Assembly: GCA_002431945.1 (NCBI GenBank)
Contig: DJET01000047.1
Span: 1-13,052 of the forward strand
Direction of reading: 5' to 3'
DNA from: Ruminococcaceae bacterium UBA5891
Lineage (GTDB): Bacteria > Bacillota > Clostridia > Oscillospirales > Acutalibacteraceae
Length of the DNA stretch: 13,052 nt
Shown: piece after piece, positions 7,157 to 13,052 of the stretch
Layout of the letters: the number at the start of each line of letters is the position of its first letter
How positions within the stretch are numbered: the stretch's first letter is position 1
Notes under the pieces: model-generated
Told to the model about the DNA's origin: nothing
The model's input: only the letters and a program-made list of their open reading frames with translations
Database searches by the model: none
Made by a program: the position numbers and the translations under genes

Positions 7157-8287
7157 ATGGCAAAAAGGAAAAAGTCGGAGCCGCTTTCGGGAAGACTTGA
7201 TATAACCTTTTTATCGCTTGTTTTAATATTGCTTACAATAGGTCTTGTTATGCTTTTTTCCGCAAGCTATGCGTTTTCATACGAGCATTACGGCAACAGC
7301 TATAAATTTATAATCCGTCAGGCGCTTTTTGCCACGGTGGGCGTTGCCGTAATGCTTGTTGTTTCAAAAATAGACTATCATTTTTGGCGCAAATTCGCAT
7401 GGGTGCTGTATGTTGTTTCTATCGGCTTGCTTGCGGTGGTTAAAATACTGCCGCCTATGCTTGAGGGTAAGGACGTTAAGCGCTGGATCGTTATAGGTCC
7501 TATTAACTTTCAGCCCTCGGAAATTGCGAAATTTGCGGTAATACTGCTGTTTTCCTCGCTAATAGCGGCAAACTACAAACAAATGAAAAGCTTTAAGTTT
7601 GTTGCGTTTTTGGTGCTGCTGCTTGCACTTCCGTGCGGGCTTGTTGTTATAGAACCGCACCTTTCCGCAACGGTGCTTATATTTGCAATAGGCATAGTTT
7701 TGCTGATTGTGGGAGGACTGCAAAAGCGGTATATATTGGGCGGCATTGCCGTAGGCTTGGGCGGCGGCGTGCTTGCTATCGCAACGGGAATTATAGGCTA
7801 CGGCTCAGACCGAATAAAATATTGGCTTGACCCGTGGGCAGACGCAAAAAATAAGGGCTTTCAAACTATACAGTCGCTTTTGGCAATAGGTTCGGGCGGT
7901 ATACTCGGACGGGGAATAGGTCAGTCAAGGCAAAAATATTTGTGGCTTCCCGAACCCCATAACGATTTTATTTTTGCAATCGTGTGCGAGGAGCTGGGGC
8001 TTGTGGGCGCGGTTGTTATAATTCTTATTTTCTGCTTGCTTGTGTGGCGCGGCTTTACAATAGCTATGCGCGCTAAGGATAAATTCGGTTCCCTTTTGGC
8101 AATAGGTCTTACCTTTCAGGTGGGGCTTCAGGCAATGCTTAATATTTGGGTTGTTACAAACACAATACCTAACACGGGAATAAGTCTTCCGTTTTTCAGC
8201 TACGGCGGCACATCGCTTTTAATACTTCTTGCAGAAATGGGTATTGTGCTTTCCGTATCGCGCGGTGCGGCAATAGAAAAAACTTAA
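7157..8287 (+). CDS. SEDS peptidoglycan glycosyltransferase, FtsW/SpoVE type
   Basis: SEDS proteins polymerise lipid II into glycan strands together with a class B PBP. The 376-residue protein is polytopic and has KRWIVIGPINFQPSEIAK (108-125), the LPEPHNDFIFA segment (264-274) with the likely catalytic aspartate D270, and the C-terminal NTGISLPFFSYGGTSLL motif (339-355). The ATG at 7157 is preceded by GGAGGG (7144-7149) at 7 nt; a TTG at 7142 overlaps that site and is rejected. The gene follows mraY by 21 nt. Its slot corresponds to spoVE in Bacillus, but FtsW and SpoVE cannot be separated by sequence alone, so I leave the symbol blank. The class B PBP encoded earlier in this operon is its probable partner. 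Confidence 0.93.
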   Translation: MAKRKKSEPLSGRLDITFLSLVLILLTIGLVMLFSASYAFSYEHYGNSYKFIIRQALFATVGVAVMLVVSKIDYHFWRKFAWVLYVVSIGLLAVVKILPPMLEGKDVKRWIVIGPINFQPSEIAKFAVILLFSSLIAANYKQMKSFKFVAFLVLLLALPCGLVVIEPHLSATVLIFAIGIVLLIVGGLQKRYILGGIAVGLGGGVLAIATGIIGYGSDRIKYWLDPWADAKNKGFQTIQSLLAIGSGGILGRGIGQSRQKYLWLPEPHNDFIFAIVCEELGLVGAVVIILIFCLLVWRGFTIAMRAKDKFGSLLAIGLTFQVGLQAMLNIWVVTNTIPNTGISLPFFSYGGTSLLILLAEMGIVLSVSRGAAIEKT

Positions 8288-8300
8288 AGAGGGCGGCTAT

Positions 8301-9413
8301 ATGAAAATACTTTTCGCGGGCGGCGGTACCGCCGGACATATAAATCCTGCGCTTGCTGTTGCGGGGTACATAAAGGAAAAACACCCCGACGCCGAAATTT
8401 CCTATATAGGAACGGCGGATAAGCTTGAAGCAAAATTGGTTCCCGAAAAGGGATACGACTTTCACACCATAAACGTGGCGGGCTTTCAGCGTAAGCTTTC
8501 GCTTAAAAATATTGCGCGAAATATAAACGCGGTGGGGAAAGCCGTTTCCTCTTCTCTGGATTCAAAAAAAATATTAAAGGAAATAAACCCCGATATTGTT
8601 GTGGGTACGGGCGGATATGTAAGCGGACCTGTTTTGCGCGAAGCGCACAAGCTCGGCTTTAAAACCGCAATACACGAGCAAAACGCATTCCCCGGCGTTA
8701 CCACAAAAATGCTTGCAAACAGGGTGGACAGGGTTATGCTTGCCATGCCCGAAGCAAAAAAATACTTAAAGCTTAAAAACGAACCGGTTATAACGGGAAA
8801 CCCCGTGCGCGGGGAGCTTATGCGCATAACAAGGGAAGAGGCGCGCGCAAAATTAGGACTTGACAGCCGCCCGCTTATACTTTCGTTCGGCGGCTCGCTC
8901 GGCGCAAGGCGTATTAACGAGGCGGTAAGCGAGCTTATAAAAAGCCATAACGGTACGGAAAAGTTTTACCATATACACGCCGCCGGAAAAAGCGGATATG
9001 AGGCTATGATAAACGCGCTTTCCGATACAAAGCTTTCAAGTCTTATCGATATACGCGAATATATTACGGATATGGACGTTTGTATGGCGGCGGCGGATCT
9101 TGTTATATGCAGAGCGGGCGCAATAACCTTAAGCGAGCTTTGCTGTCTTGGCAAGCCGTCGGTGCTTATTCCGTCTCCCTATGTTGCGGAAAATCACCAA
9201 TTCCACAATGCAATGACTCTTAAAAACGCTGGCGCGGCAGAGGTGCTTGAGGAAAAGGATCTGAGCGGAGAAAGCCTGATAAGAACAGTTGATAATATTA
9301 TAGAAAATAAACCGCTGCTTATGAAAATGAGCGCAAACGCAAAAAAGCACGCAATAACCGACGCAAATAAACGAATTTACGAGGTTTTAATGCAGCTTTA
9401 CACAAGACCGTGA
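8301..9413 (+). CDS. murG: UDP-GlcNAc:undecaprenyl-PP-MurNAc-pentapeptide GlcNAc transferase MurG
   Basis: MurG is the membrane-associated GT-B glycosyltransferase that converts lipid I to lipid II on the cytoplasmic face. The 370-residue protein has the N-terminal glycine-rich loop GGGTAGHINPALA (7-19), the GTGGYVSGP loop (102-110), HEQNAFPG (125-132), TGNPVR (165-170), the second-domain loop FGGSLGARRIN (196-206) and the UDP-GlcNAc-binding region ITLSELCCLGKPSVLIPSP (275-293) ending in NHQ (298-300). Length is typical. AGAGGG lies just before the ATG, and the gap from the SEDS gene is 13 nt. Nothing looks broken or out of place. Confidence 0.98.
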   Translation: MKILFAGGGTAGHINPALAVAGYIKEKHPDAEISYIGTADKLEAKLVPEKGYDFHTINVAGFQRKLSLKNIARNINAVGKAVSSSLDSKKILKEINPDIVVGTGGYVSGPVLREAHKLGFKTAIHEQNAFPGVTTKMLANRVDRVMLAMPEAKKYLKLKNEPVITGNPVRGELMRITREEARAKLGLDSRPLILSFGGSLGARRINEAVSELIKSHNGTEKFYHIHAAGKSGYEAMINALSDTKLSSLIDIREYITDMDVCMAAADLVICRAGAITLSELCCLGKPSVLIPSPYVAENHQFHNAMTLKNAGAAEVLEEKDLSGESLIRTVDNIIENKPLLMKMSANAKKHAITDANKRIYEVLMQLYTRP

Positions 9414-9474
9414 CATTTTCGGCAAACCTGCATAGTATGGACTGTAAAAGTTCTGCTGTGAAAGGGTGCGTTAA

Positions 9475-10728
9475 ATGTCTGAGCTTGTTATAAACGGCGG
9501 CAAAAAACTATCGGGCGAAATTTGCGTACAGGGGGCGAAAAACAGCGTTTTGCCTGTGCTTGCGGCAACGGTGCTGTGCGGCGGCGAGTGCGTGATACAT
9601 AACTGTCCGGAGCTTTCGGACGTTGAAACGTCACTCAAAATACTCGCGCACTTAGGCTGCGGCTGTAAAAAAGACGGCGATACCGTAGCTGTAAACGCAA
9701 GGGATATTTCGGATTACTCTATACCCGATACCCTTATGCGTGAAATGCGCTCTTCGGTGGTGTTTTTGGGCGCGGTTATCGGAAGAACGGGGAAAGCGGT
9801 TATAAGCAGTCCGGGCGGCTGCGAGCTGGGGCCGAGACCGATCGACCTGCATTTATCCTCCCTTAATAAAATGGGTGTAACGGTAAAGGAAGAACACGGC
9901 TATTTGAACTGCACCGCCGAAAACGGTCTTCACGGTGCGGAAATAACACTTAATTTTCCAAGCGTAGGCGCTACCGAAAACATTATTTTAGCCGCGGTTT
10001 TGGCAGAGGGCGATACCGTAATACACGGTGCGGCAAAGGAACCCGAAATAAGCGACCTTGCCGATTTTTTAAACAGCACAGGCGCCAGAATTAACGGCTG
10101 CGGTTCGGATACCGTAAGAATACGCGGCGTAAAAACGCTCGGCGGCGCAGAGCATTCCATAATACCCGACCGCATCGTTGCGGCAACCTATATGGCGTGC
10201 GCGGCGGTTACGGGCGGCAATATAACCCTTAAAAACGTAATGCCGCCGCATATGGCGTCTATACTGTGGCTTTTTAACGAAAGCGGCTGTAAGGTTAATA
10301 TCAACGGCAAAAGCATAAATTTGCTGTCTCCGCAAAGGCTGCTGCGCGTGCCTACGGTAAGAAGCCTTGTTTATCCCGGATTTCCTACGGACGCCGGTCC
10401 GATAGCGGCGGCTCTGCTTTGTAAGGCAGACGGAACCTCGGTTTTTGTTGAAAATATATTTGAAAACCGTTTTCGGTATGTCGACGAGCTTAAACGCTTC
10501 GGCGCTAAAATTAAAACCGAGGGTAAAATAGCGGTGATAGAGGGCGTGACCGAGCTTTCCGCGGCAGACTGCAAGGCAACGGATCTTCGCGGCGGCGCGG
10601 CGCTTGTGATTGCGGCGCTTGCGGCAAACGGTAAATCAAGAATAGGCGAGATACAGCACATAGAGCGCGGGTATGAGGATATAACCGAAAATTTAAGGCT
10701 GATCGGCGCGGATATATCAAAGGAATAG
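9475..10728 (+). CDS. murA: UDP-N-acetylglucosamine 1-carboxyvinyltransferase MurA
   Basis: MurA transfers enolpyruvate from PEP to UDP-GlcNAc, the first committed step of peptidoglycan synthesis and the target of fosfomycin. The 417-residue protein has the family length and the EPSP-synthase-like repeated fold. Residues matching the known active site are present: K22-N23, R92, catalytic C116 in GGCELGPRP, R121, D306 in GFPTDAG, R332 in FENRFRY, D370 and R372 in TDLRGG, and R398. A cysteine at 116 predicts fosfomycin sensitivity. Two usually conserved stretches differ: PDRIVAAT instead of PDRIEAGT (231-238), and PTDAGPI where PTDMQ-Q or a near variant is common (304-310). AAAGGG sits 8 nt before the ATG. 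The 61-nt gap after murG is longer than most in this cluster. It may be one of two MurA paralogues, as is usual in Firmicutes. Confidence 0.94.
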   Translation: MSELVINGGKKLSGEICVQGAKNSVLPVLAATVLCGGECVIHNCPELSDVETSLKILAHLGCGCKKDGDTVAVNARDISDYSIPDTLMREMRSSVVFLGAVIGRTGKAVISSPGGCELGPRPIDLHLSSLNKMGVTVKEEHGYLNCTAENGLHGAEITLNFPSVGATENIILAAVLAEGDTVIHGAAKEPEISDLADFLNSTGARINGCGSDTVRIRGVKTLGGAEHSIIPDRIVAATYMACAAVTGGNITLKNVMPPHMASILWLFNESGCKVNINGKSINLLSPQRLLRVPTVRSLVYPGFPTDAGPIAAALLCKADGTSVFVENIFENRFRYVDELKRFGAKIKTEGKIAVIEGVTELSAADCKATDLRGGAALVIAALAANGKSRIGEIQHIERGYEDITENLRLIGADISKE

Positions 10729-10744
10729 GCGGGAGTGAAGGAAT

Positions 10745-11530
10745 TTGAAAAAAGAAACGGTAAACGATGAGTTTACGCGCAAAAGAAAGGCGCGGCAGCG
10801 CAAAATCAGAAAAAGGCGCATAAAAATTTTAATAGGCTTTTTGGTTGTTGCTTTGTTAATAACGGGCGCGGTTCTGTCGCTCACCGTGCTTTTCCCGATA
10901 GACAGTATTACCGTAACGGGCAGTGAAAAATACACCGCCGAGGAAATACTTTCCGCGGCAGGCATAAAAAAGGGCGATAACCTTTTTACCGCTAAAGCGG
11001 ACGCCGGCGCCATGGCGAAAAAGCTGCCGTATGTGCAAAGCGTGCAAACGGTAAGAAAATTGCCCGGCAGCCTTACGCTAAAGGTAAAGGACGCGGCGGA
11101 ATACGCCTGTTATAATTCGGACGGCAAATACTTCACCGTAAGCAGGAGCCTGCACGTGCTTAACCGCTGTGACGAGCCGCCCGAAAATATGCTTTTGATA
11201 CTTGCAGGCAATGTAAGCTGTAAGGTAGGGGAAGACGTACAGTACGGCGACAATAAAGCCGGCGGACTTATTGAGCAGATCGAAAAATCGGCAGAGGAAT
11301 ACTCTCTTACGCTTAACCGCATAGATATTACCGACGAGCTTGCAATTTCGGTTAAAACCGAGGGACGCTTCGTTGTGAATTTCGGTACGTCTAACGGACT
11401 TGACGGAAAATTTGCGCATTTGGCAAGTATGATAAAGAATATCGATGCGCAAAAAACAGGAACGGTAAATCTCAGTATGTGGTCTTCCTCCAATACCGAG
11501 GGCACATTCGTCGAAGGAACGGCGGAATAG
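10745..11530 (+). CDS. Cell division protein DivIB/FtsQ (POTRA domain)
   Basis: DivIB/FtsQ is a bitopic division protein that joins FtsL and DivIC and helps control the septal synthase. The 261-residue product has a very basic cytoplasmic tail (1-27, with RKRKARQRKIRKRR), one membrane helix (about 28-50), an FtsQ-type POTRA domain (about 51-117, from IDSITVTGSEKYT through RKLPGSLTLKV) and a beta-rich domain after it (about 118-245). The start is TTG at 10745; GGGAG (10731-10735) lies 9 nt upstream, a nearby GTG is out of frame, and there is no early in-frame ATG. This start may lower expression. The gene sits in the divIB slot 16 nt after murA. It is the last gene before a weak terminator and a new promoter. 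Confidence 0.92.
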   Translation: MKKETVNDEFTRKRKARQRKIRKRRIKILIGFLVVALLITGAVLSLTVLFPIDSITVTGSEKYTAEEILSAAGIKKGDNLFTAKADAGAMAKKLPYVQSVQTVRKLPGSLTLKVKDAAEYACYNSDGKYFTVSRSLHVLNRCDEPPENMLLILAGNVSCKVGEDVQYGDNKAGGLIEQIEKSAEEYSLTLNRIDITDELAISVKTEGRFVVNFGTSNGLDGKFAHLASMIKNIDAQKTGTVNLSMWSSSNTEGTFVEGTAE

Positions 11531-11538
11531 GCAGTTTT

Positions 11539-11560
11539 GGCATATAATTGCCGTTTTTTT
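11539..11560 (+). terminator. Weak intrinsic terminator after divIB
   Basis: A short stem GGCA (11539-11542) / TGCC (11549-11552) with a 6-nt loop is followed by G and a run of seven Ts (11554-11560). A second GGCA at 11530-11533 could compete as the left arm. The stem is only 4 bp, or 5 with a wobble pair, so termination is probably partial and some read-through into ftsZ is likely. Confidence 0.5.
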
Positions 11561-11611
11561 ACTCCTATTTTCGTCATAATAAAAAAAATTACAGAAATGT
11601 AATAAAAAGTG

Positions 11612-11640
11612 TTGAAATTCAAAAAGATATATGGTATTAT
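11612..11640 (+). promoter_or_regulatory. Sigma-A-type promoter of ftsZ
   Basis: TTGAAA (11612-11617) and TATTAT (11635-11640) are separated by 17 bp in an A/T-rich stretch. The expected start is near 11647, giving a leader of about 48 nt before the ftsZ ATG. With the T-run upstream, this lets ftsZ be expressed separately from the rest of the cluster. Confidence 0.75.
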
Positions 11641-11694
11641 CATATTACGTGAAGTTATATAATATAGATTTACATAAATACGGAGGAATTCAAA

Positions 11695-12753
11695 ATGCCA
11701 TTTGAAGTAGCAGAAGATCAGGCAAATGTTGTGCAAATTAAGGTTGTCGGCGTAGGCGGCGGCGGCGGTAACGCAGTTAACCGCATGGTAGACGCAGGCG
11801 TTCGCGGCGTTGAGTTTATCGCAGTTAATACCGATAAGGCCGCTTTAATACAGTCTAAAGCTAACCAAAAAATACAAATAGGCGATAAAACCACATCTGG
11901 TATGGGCGCCGGCGGCAATCCCGATAACGGCAGAGCAGCCGCTGAGGAATCGCGCGACGAAATAGCCGCTGCTATCCGCAGTGCCGATATGATATTCATT
12001 ACCGCAGGTATGGGCGGCGGCACGGGTACGGGCGCGGCTCCGATAGTTGCAGCTGTTGCAAAGGAGCTTGGTATTCTTACGGTAGGTATTGTTACAAAGC
12101 CGTTTGCATTCGAGGGCAAAAAGCGTATGACGCAGGCAGAATCCGGTATTGCGGCTCTGCGCGAGCAGGTAGACAGCCTTGTTGTTATTCCGAACGAACG
12201 CTTAAAGTTTGTTTCAGAGCAAAAGATTACCTTTAAAAACGCTTTTGATATTGCCGACGATGTTCTTCGTCAGGGCGTTCAGAGCATTTCCGAGCTTATT
12301 AACGTTACCGCGCTTGTTAACCTTGACTTTGCAGACGTTAAATCCATTATGGCAGACGCAGGCTATGCTCATATGGGCGTAGGCGTTGCAACCGGCCGCG
12401 ATAAGGCAGAGCAGGCGGCACGTACCGCTATCAGCAGTCCGCTTATCGAAACCTCTATGGAAAATGCGCGCGGCGTTATTATCAGCATTACAGGTTCTTC
12501 GGATATCGGGCTTGAAGAGGTTGAGCTTGCCTCCTCGATTATTTCGGATATGGCTCATCCGGACGCAACCATTATCTGGGGCGCTCAGCTTGACGATACC
12601 CTTGAGGACACTATCCGCGTAACGGTTGTTGCTACGGGTCTCGGCGACGATAAGAAGGAAGAAAAGAATAACGATTTGGCTTCTATCCTCGGAAATACTG
12701 CCGATGACGACGAGAGCTACAGCGATGTTATCAACTTCTTTAAGAAAGACTGA
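11695..12753 (+). CDS. ftsZ: Cell division protein FtsZ
   Basis: FtsZ is the tubulin-like GTPase that polymerises into the Z ring and recruits the division machinery. The 352-residue protein has the N-terminal GVGGGGGNAVNRM loop (19-31), the tubulin signature GGGTGTG (107-113), NERL (167-170) and the T7 loop NLDFADV (209-215) with D211 and D214 placed for GTP hydrolysis. The conserved core ends near residue 316. It is followed by a short acidic/basic linker (about 317-341) and the tail SDVINFFKKD, which only loosely matches the usual C-terminal peptide (D-I-P-x-F-L/I plus basic residues). Total length is below the roughly 380 of Bacillus. GGAGG (11682-11686) lies 8 nt before the ATG. ftsA does not precede it. 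It has its own promoter and a strong terminator. Confidence 0.98.
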   Translation: MPFEVAEDQANVVQIKVVGVGGGGGNAVNRMVDAGVRGVEFIAVNTDKAALIQSKANQKIQIGDKTTSGMGAGGNPDNGRAAAEESRDEIAAAIRSADMIFITAGMGGGTGTGAAPIVAAVAKELGILTVGIVTKPFAFEGKKRMTQAESGIAALREQVDSLVVIPNERLKFVSEQKITFKNAFDIADDVLRQGVQSISELINVTALVNLDFADVKSIMADAGYAHMGVGVATGRDKAEQAARTAISSPLIETSMENARGVIISITGSSDIGLEEVELASSIISDMAHPDATIIWGAQLDDTLEDTIRVTVVATGLGDDKKEEKNNDLASILGNTADDDESYSDVINFFKKD

Positions 12754-12768
12754 TAAATTTTAAATTCA

Positions 12769-12806
12769 AAAACCGCCTTGCTTTGCAGGGCGGTTTTAAG
12801 TTTTTT
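12769..12806 (+). terminator. Intrinsic terminator after ftsZ
   Basis: AAAACCGCC (12769-12777) pairs with GGCGGTTTT (12789-12797). Inner pairs (TTGC with GCAG, one wobble) close a 3-nt TTT loop, making a 13-bp stem. It is followed by AAG and six Ts (12801-12806). It lies 15 nt after the ftsZ stop and ends the transcript. Confidence 0.9.
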
Positions 12807-12844
12807 AAAAAGGGGAAAACGGAATTATACCGAACTTTATTTTT

Positions 12845-12994
12845 TTGTCATTCTGAGTGTAAAGCACGAAAGAATCCGTAATTCCCCTTTAAAAGAGAAA
12901 CGGATTTCCACGGGGCTACGCATCTCGCCTGCCGGCTCGGTCGGTGCTTCTGCTTTGCAGAGGTGTCCACCGGATACCCGCACCGCAATGACAA
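12845..12994. repeat. Structured palindromic intergenic repeat (MITE/REP-like)
   Basis: A 150-bp block is bounded by perfect 8-bp inverted ends TTGTCATT (12845-12852) and AATGACAA (12987-12994). It is built of nested dyads: ATTCT/AGAAT (12851-12855 / 12871-12875), AATCCGT/ACGGATT (12873-12879 / 12900-12906), CGGTGC/GCACCG (12942-12947 / 12980-12985) and TCTGC-TTT-GCAGA (12949-12961). Ends of the form TTGTCATTCTGAG and TTGTCATTGCGG are familiar from dispersed repeats in bacterial intergenic regions. Base composition differs from its surroundings, with a GC-rich right half. Without other genome copies its family cannot be proved. It holds no convincing gene. Confidence 0.7.
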
Positions 12995-13030
12995 GGACGG
13001 CGGTTTATCGCATATTTTACGGAGTTTGTA

Positions 13031-13052
13031 ATGACAGCTTTTAAGTCTGTCG
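13031..13052 (+). CDS. Start of an unidentified gene, cut by the window edge
   Basis: An ATG at 13031 is preceded 6 nt upstream by GGAG (13021-13024) and opens a frame reading MTAFKSV before the window ends. The ribosome binding site and spacing are good, and the position after the ftsZ terminator and repeat suits the start of a new transcription unit. Seven residues are too few to identify the product, and no clear promoter is visible between the repeat and this start. Confidence 0.45.

Noticed and set aside
9405..9440. Possible sporulation sigma-E promoter before murA (CATAGTAT as -10)
   Set aside because: The -10 resemblance is fair, but no good -35 element is found at the right distance. 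The similar CATAG in the copy at 2403 overlaps a start codon, which does not fit a promoter.
9437..9493. 18-codon leader-like ORF before murA (MDCKSSAVKGC...)
   Set aside because: It overlaps the murA start in another frame and has no ribosome binding site. There is nothing to suggest a functional leader peptide.
11110..11736. 208-codon minus-strand ORF across the divIB/ftsZ junction
   Set aside because: It is antisense to divIB, the ftsZ promoter and the ftsZ start, with no family features. It is a shadow of the well-supported plus-strand genes.
12778..13044. 88-codon plus-strand ORF after ftsZ
   Set aside because: It starts inside the ftsZ terminator stem and runs through the palindromic repeat. 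It lacks a ribosome binding site, and its sequence is just the repeat translated.

Overview
This window is a division and cell wall (dcw) cluster from a low-to-mid GC Firmicute, most likely a member of the Clostridia. The gene order mraZ-rsmH-ftsL-class B PBP-murE-mraY-ftsW/spoVE-murG-murA-divIB/ftsQ-ftsZ is a streamlined form of the Gram-positive order. Strong AGGAGG-type ribosome binding sites, GTG and TTG starts, PASTA domains on the PBP and a DNPR (meso-diaminopimelate type) MurE all fit this. The species cannot be named from the sequence.

Layout. Bases 55-143 (minus strand) hold tRNA-Ser(CGA) with its own near-consensus promoter, pointing away from the cluster. Bases 144-447 are a divergent intergenic region with a long inverted repeat, an AT-rich tract, the mraZ promoter and an array of MraZ-type boxes. 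From 448 to 11530 run ten tightly packed plus-strand genes. Gaps are 100 nt or less, so they probably form one operon. The largest gap, between ftsL and the PBP gene, contains a 14-bp hairpin. A weak terminator and a separate sigma-A-type promoter lie between divIB and ftsZ, so ftsZ can be transcribed on its own; a strong terminator follows it. A structured 150-bp palindromic repeat of MITE/REP type comes next, then the first codons of another plus-strand gene at the window edge.

How the genes work together. MurA makes the committed step to UDP-MurNAc, MurE adds meso-DAP to the stem peptide, MraY and MurG build lipid I and lipid II, and the SEDS protein with the class B PBP polymerises and crosslinks septal (or spore cortex) peptidoglycan. 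FtsL and DivIB are the bitopic partners of that synthase, FtsZ is the cytoskeletal scaffold, RsmH methylates 16S rRNA, and MraZ is the probable autoregulator.

I found no new biological system; this is core housekeeping DNA. Points worth a second look are the MraZ box array, the absence of murD, murF, murB and ftsA, the internal hairpin, a 22-bp motif found at the starts of two genes, an unusual FtsZ tail, some MurA motif substitutions, and the palindromic repeat after ftsZ.
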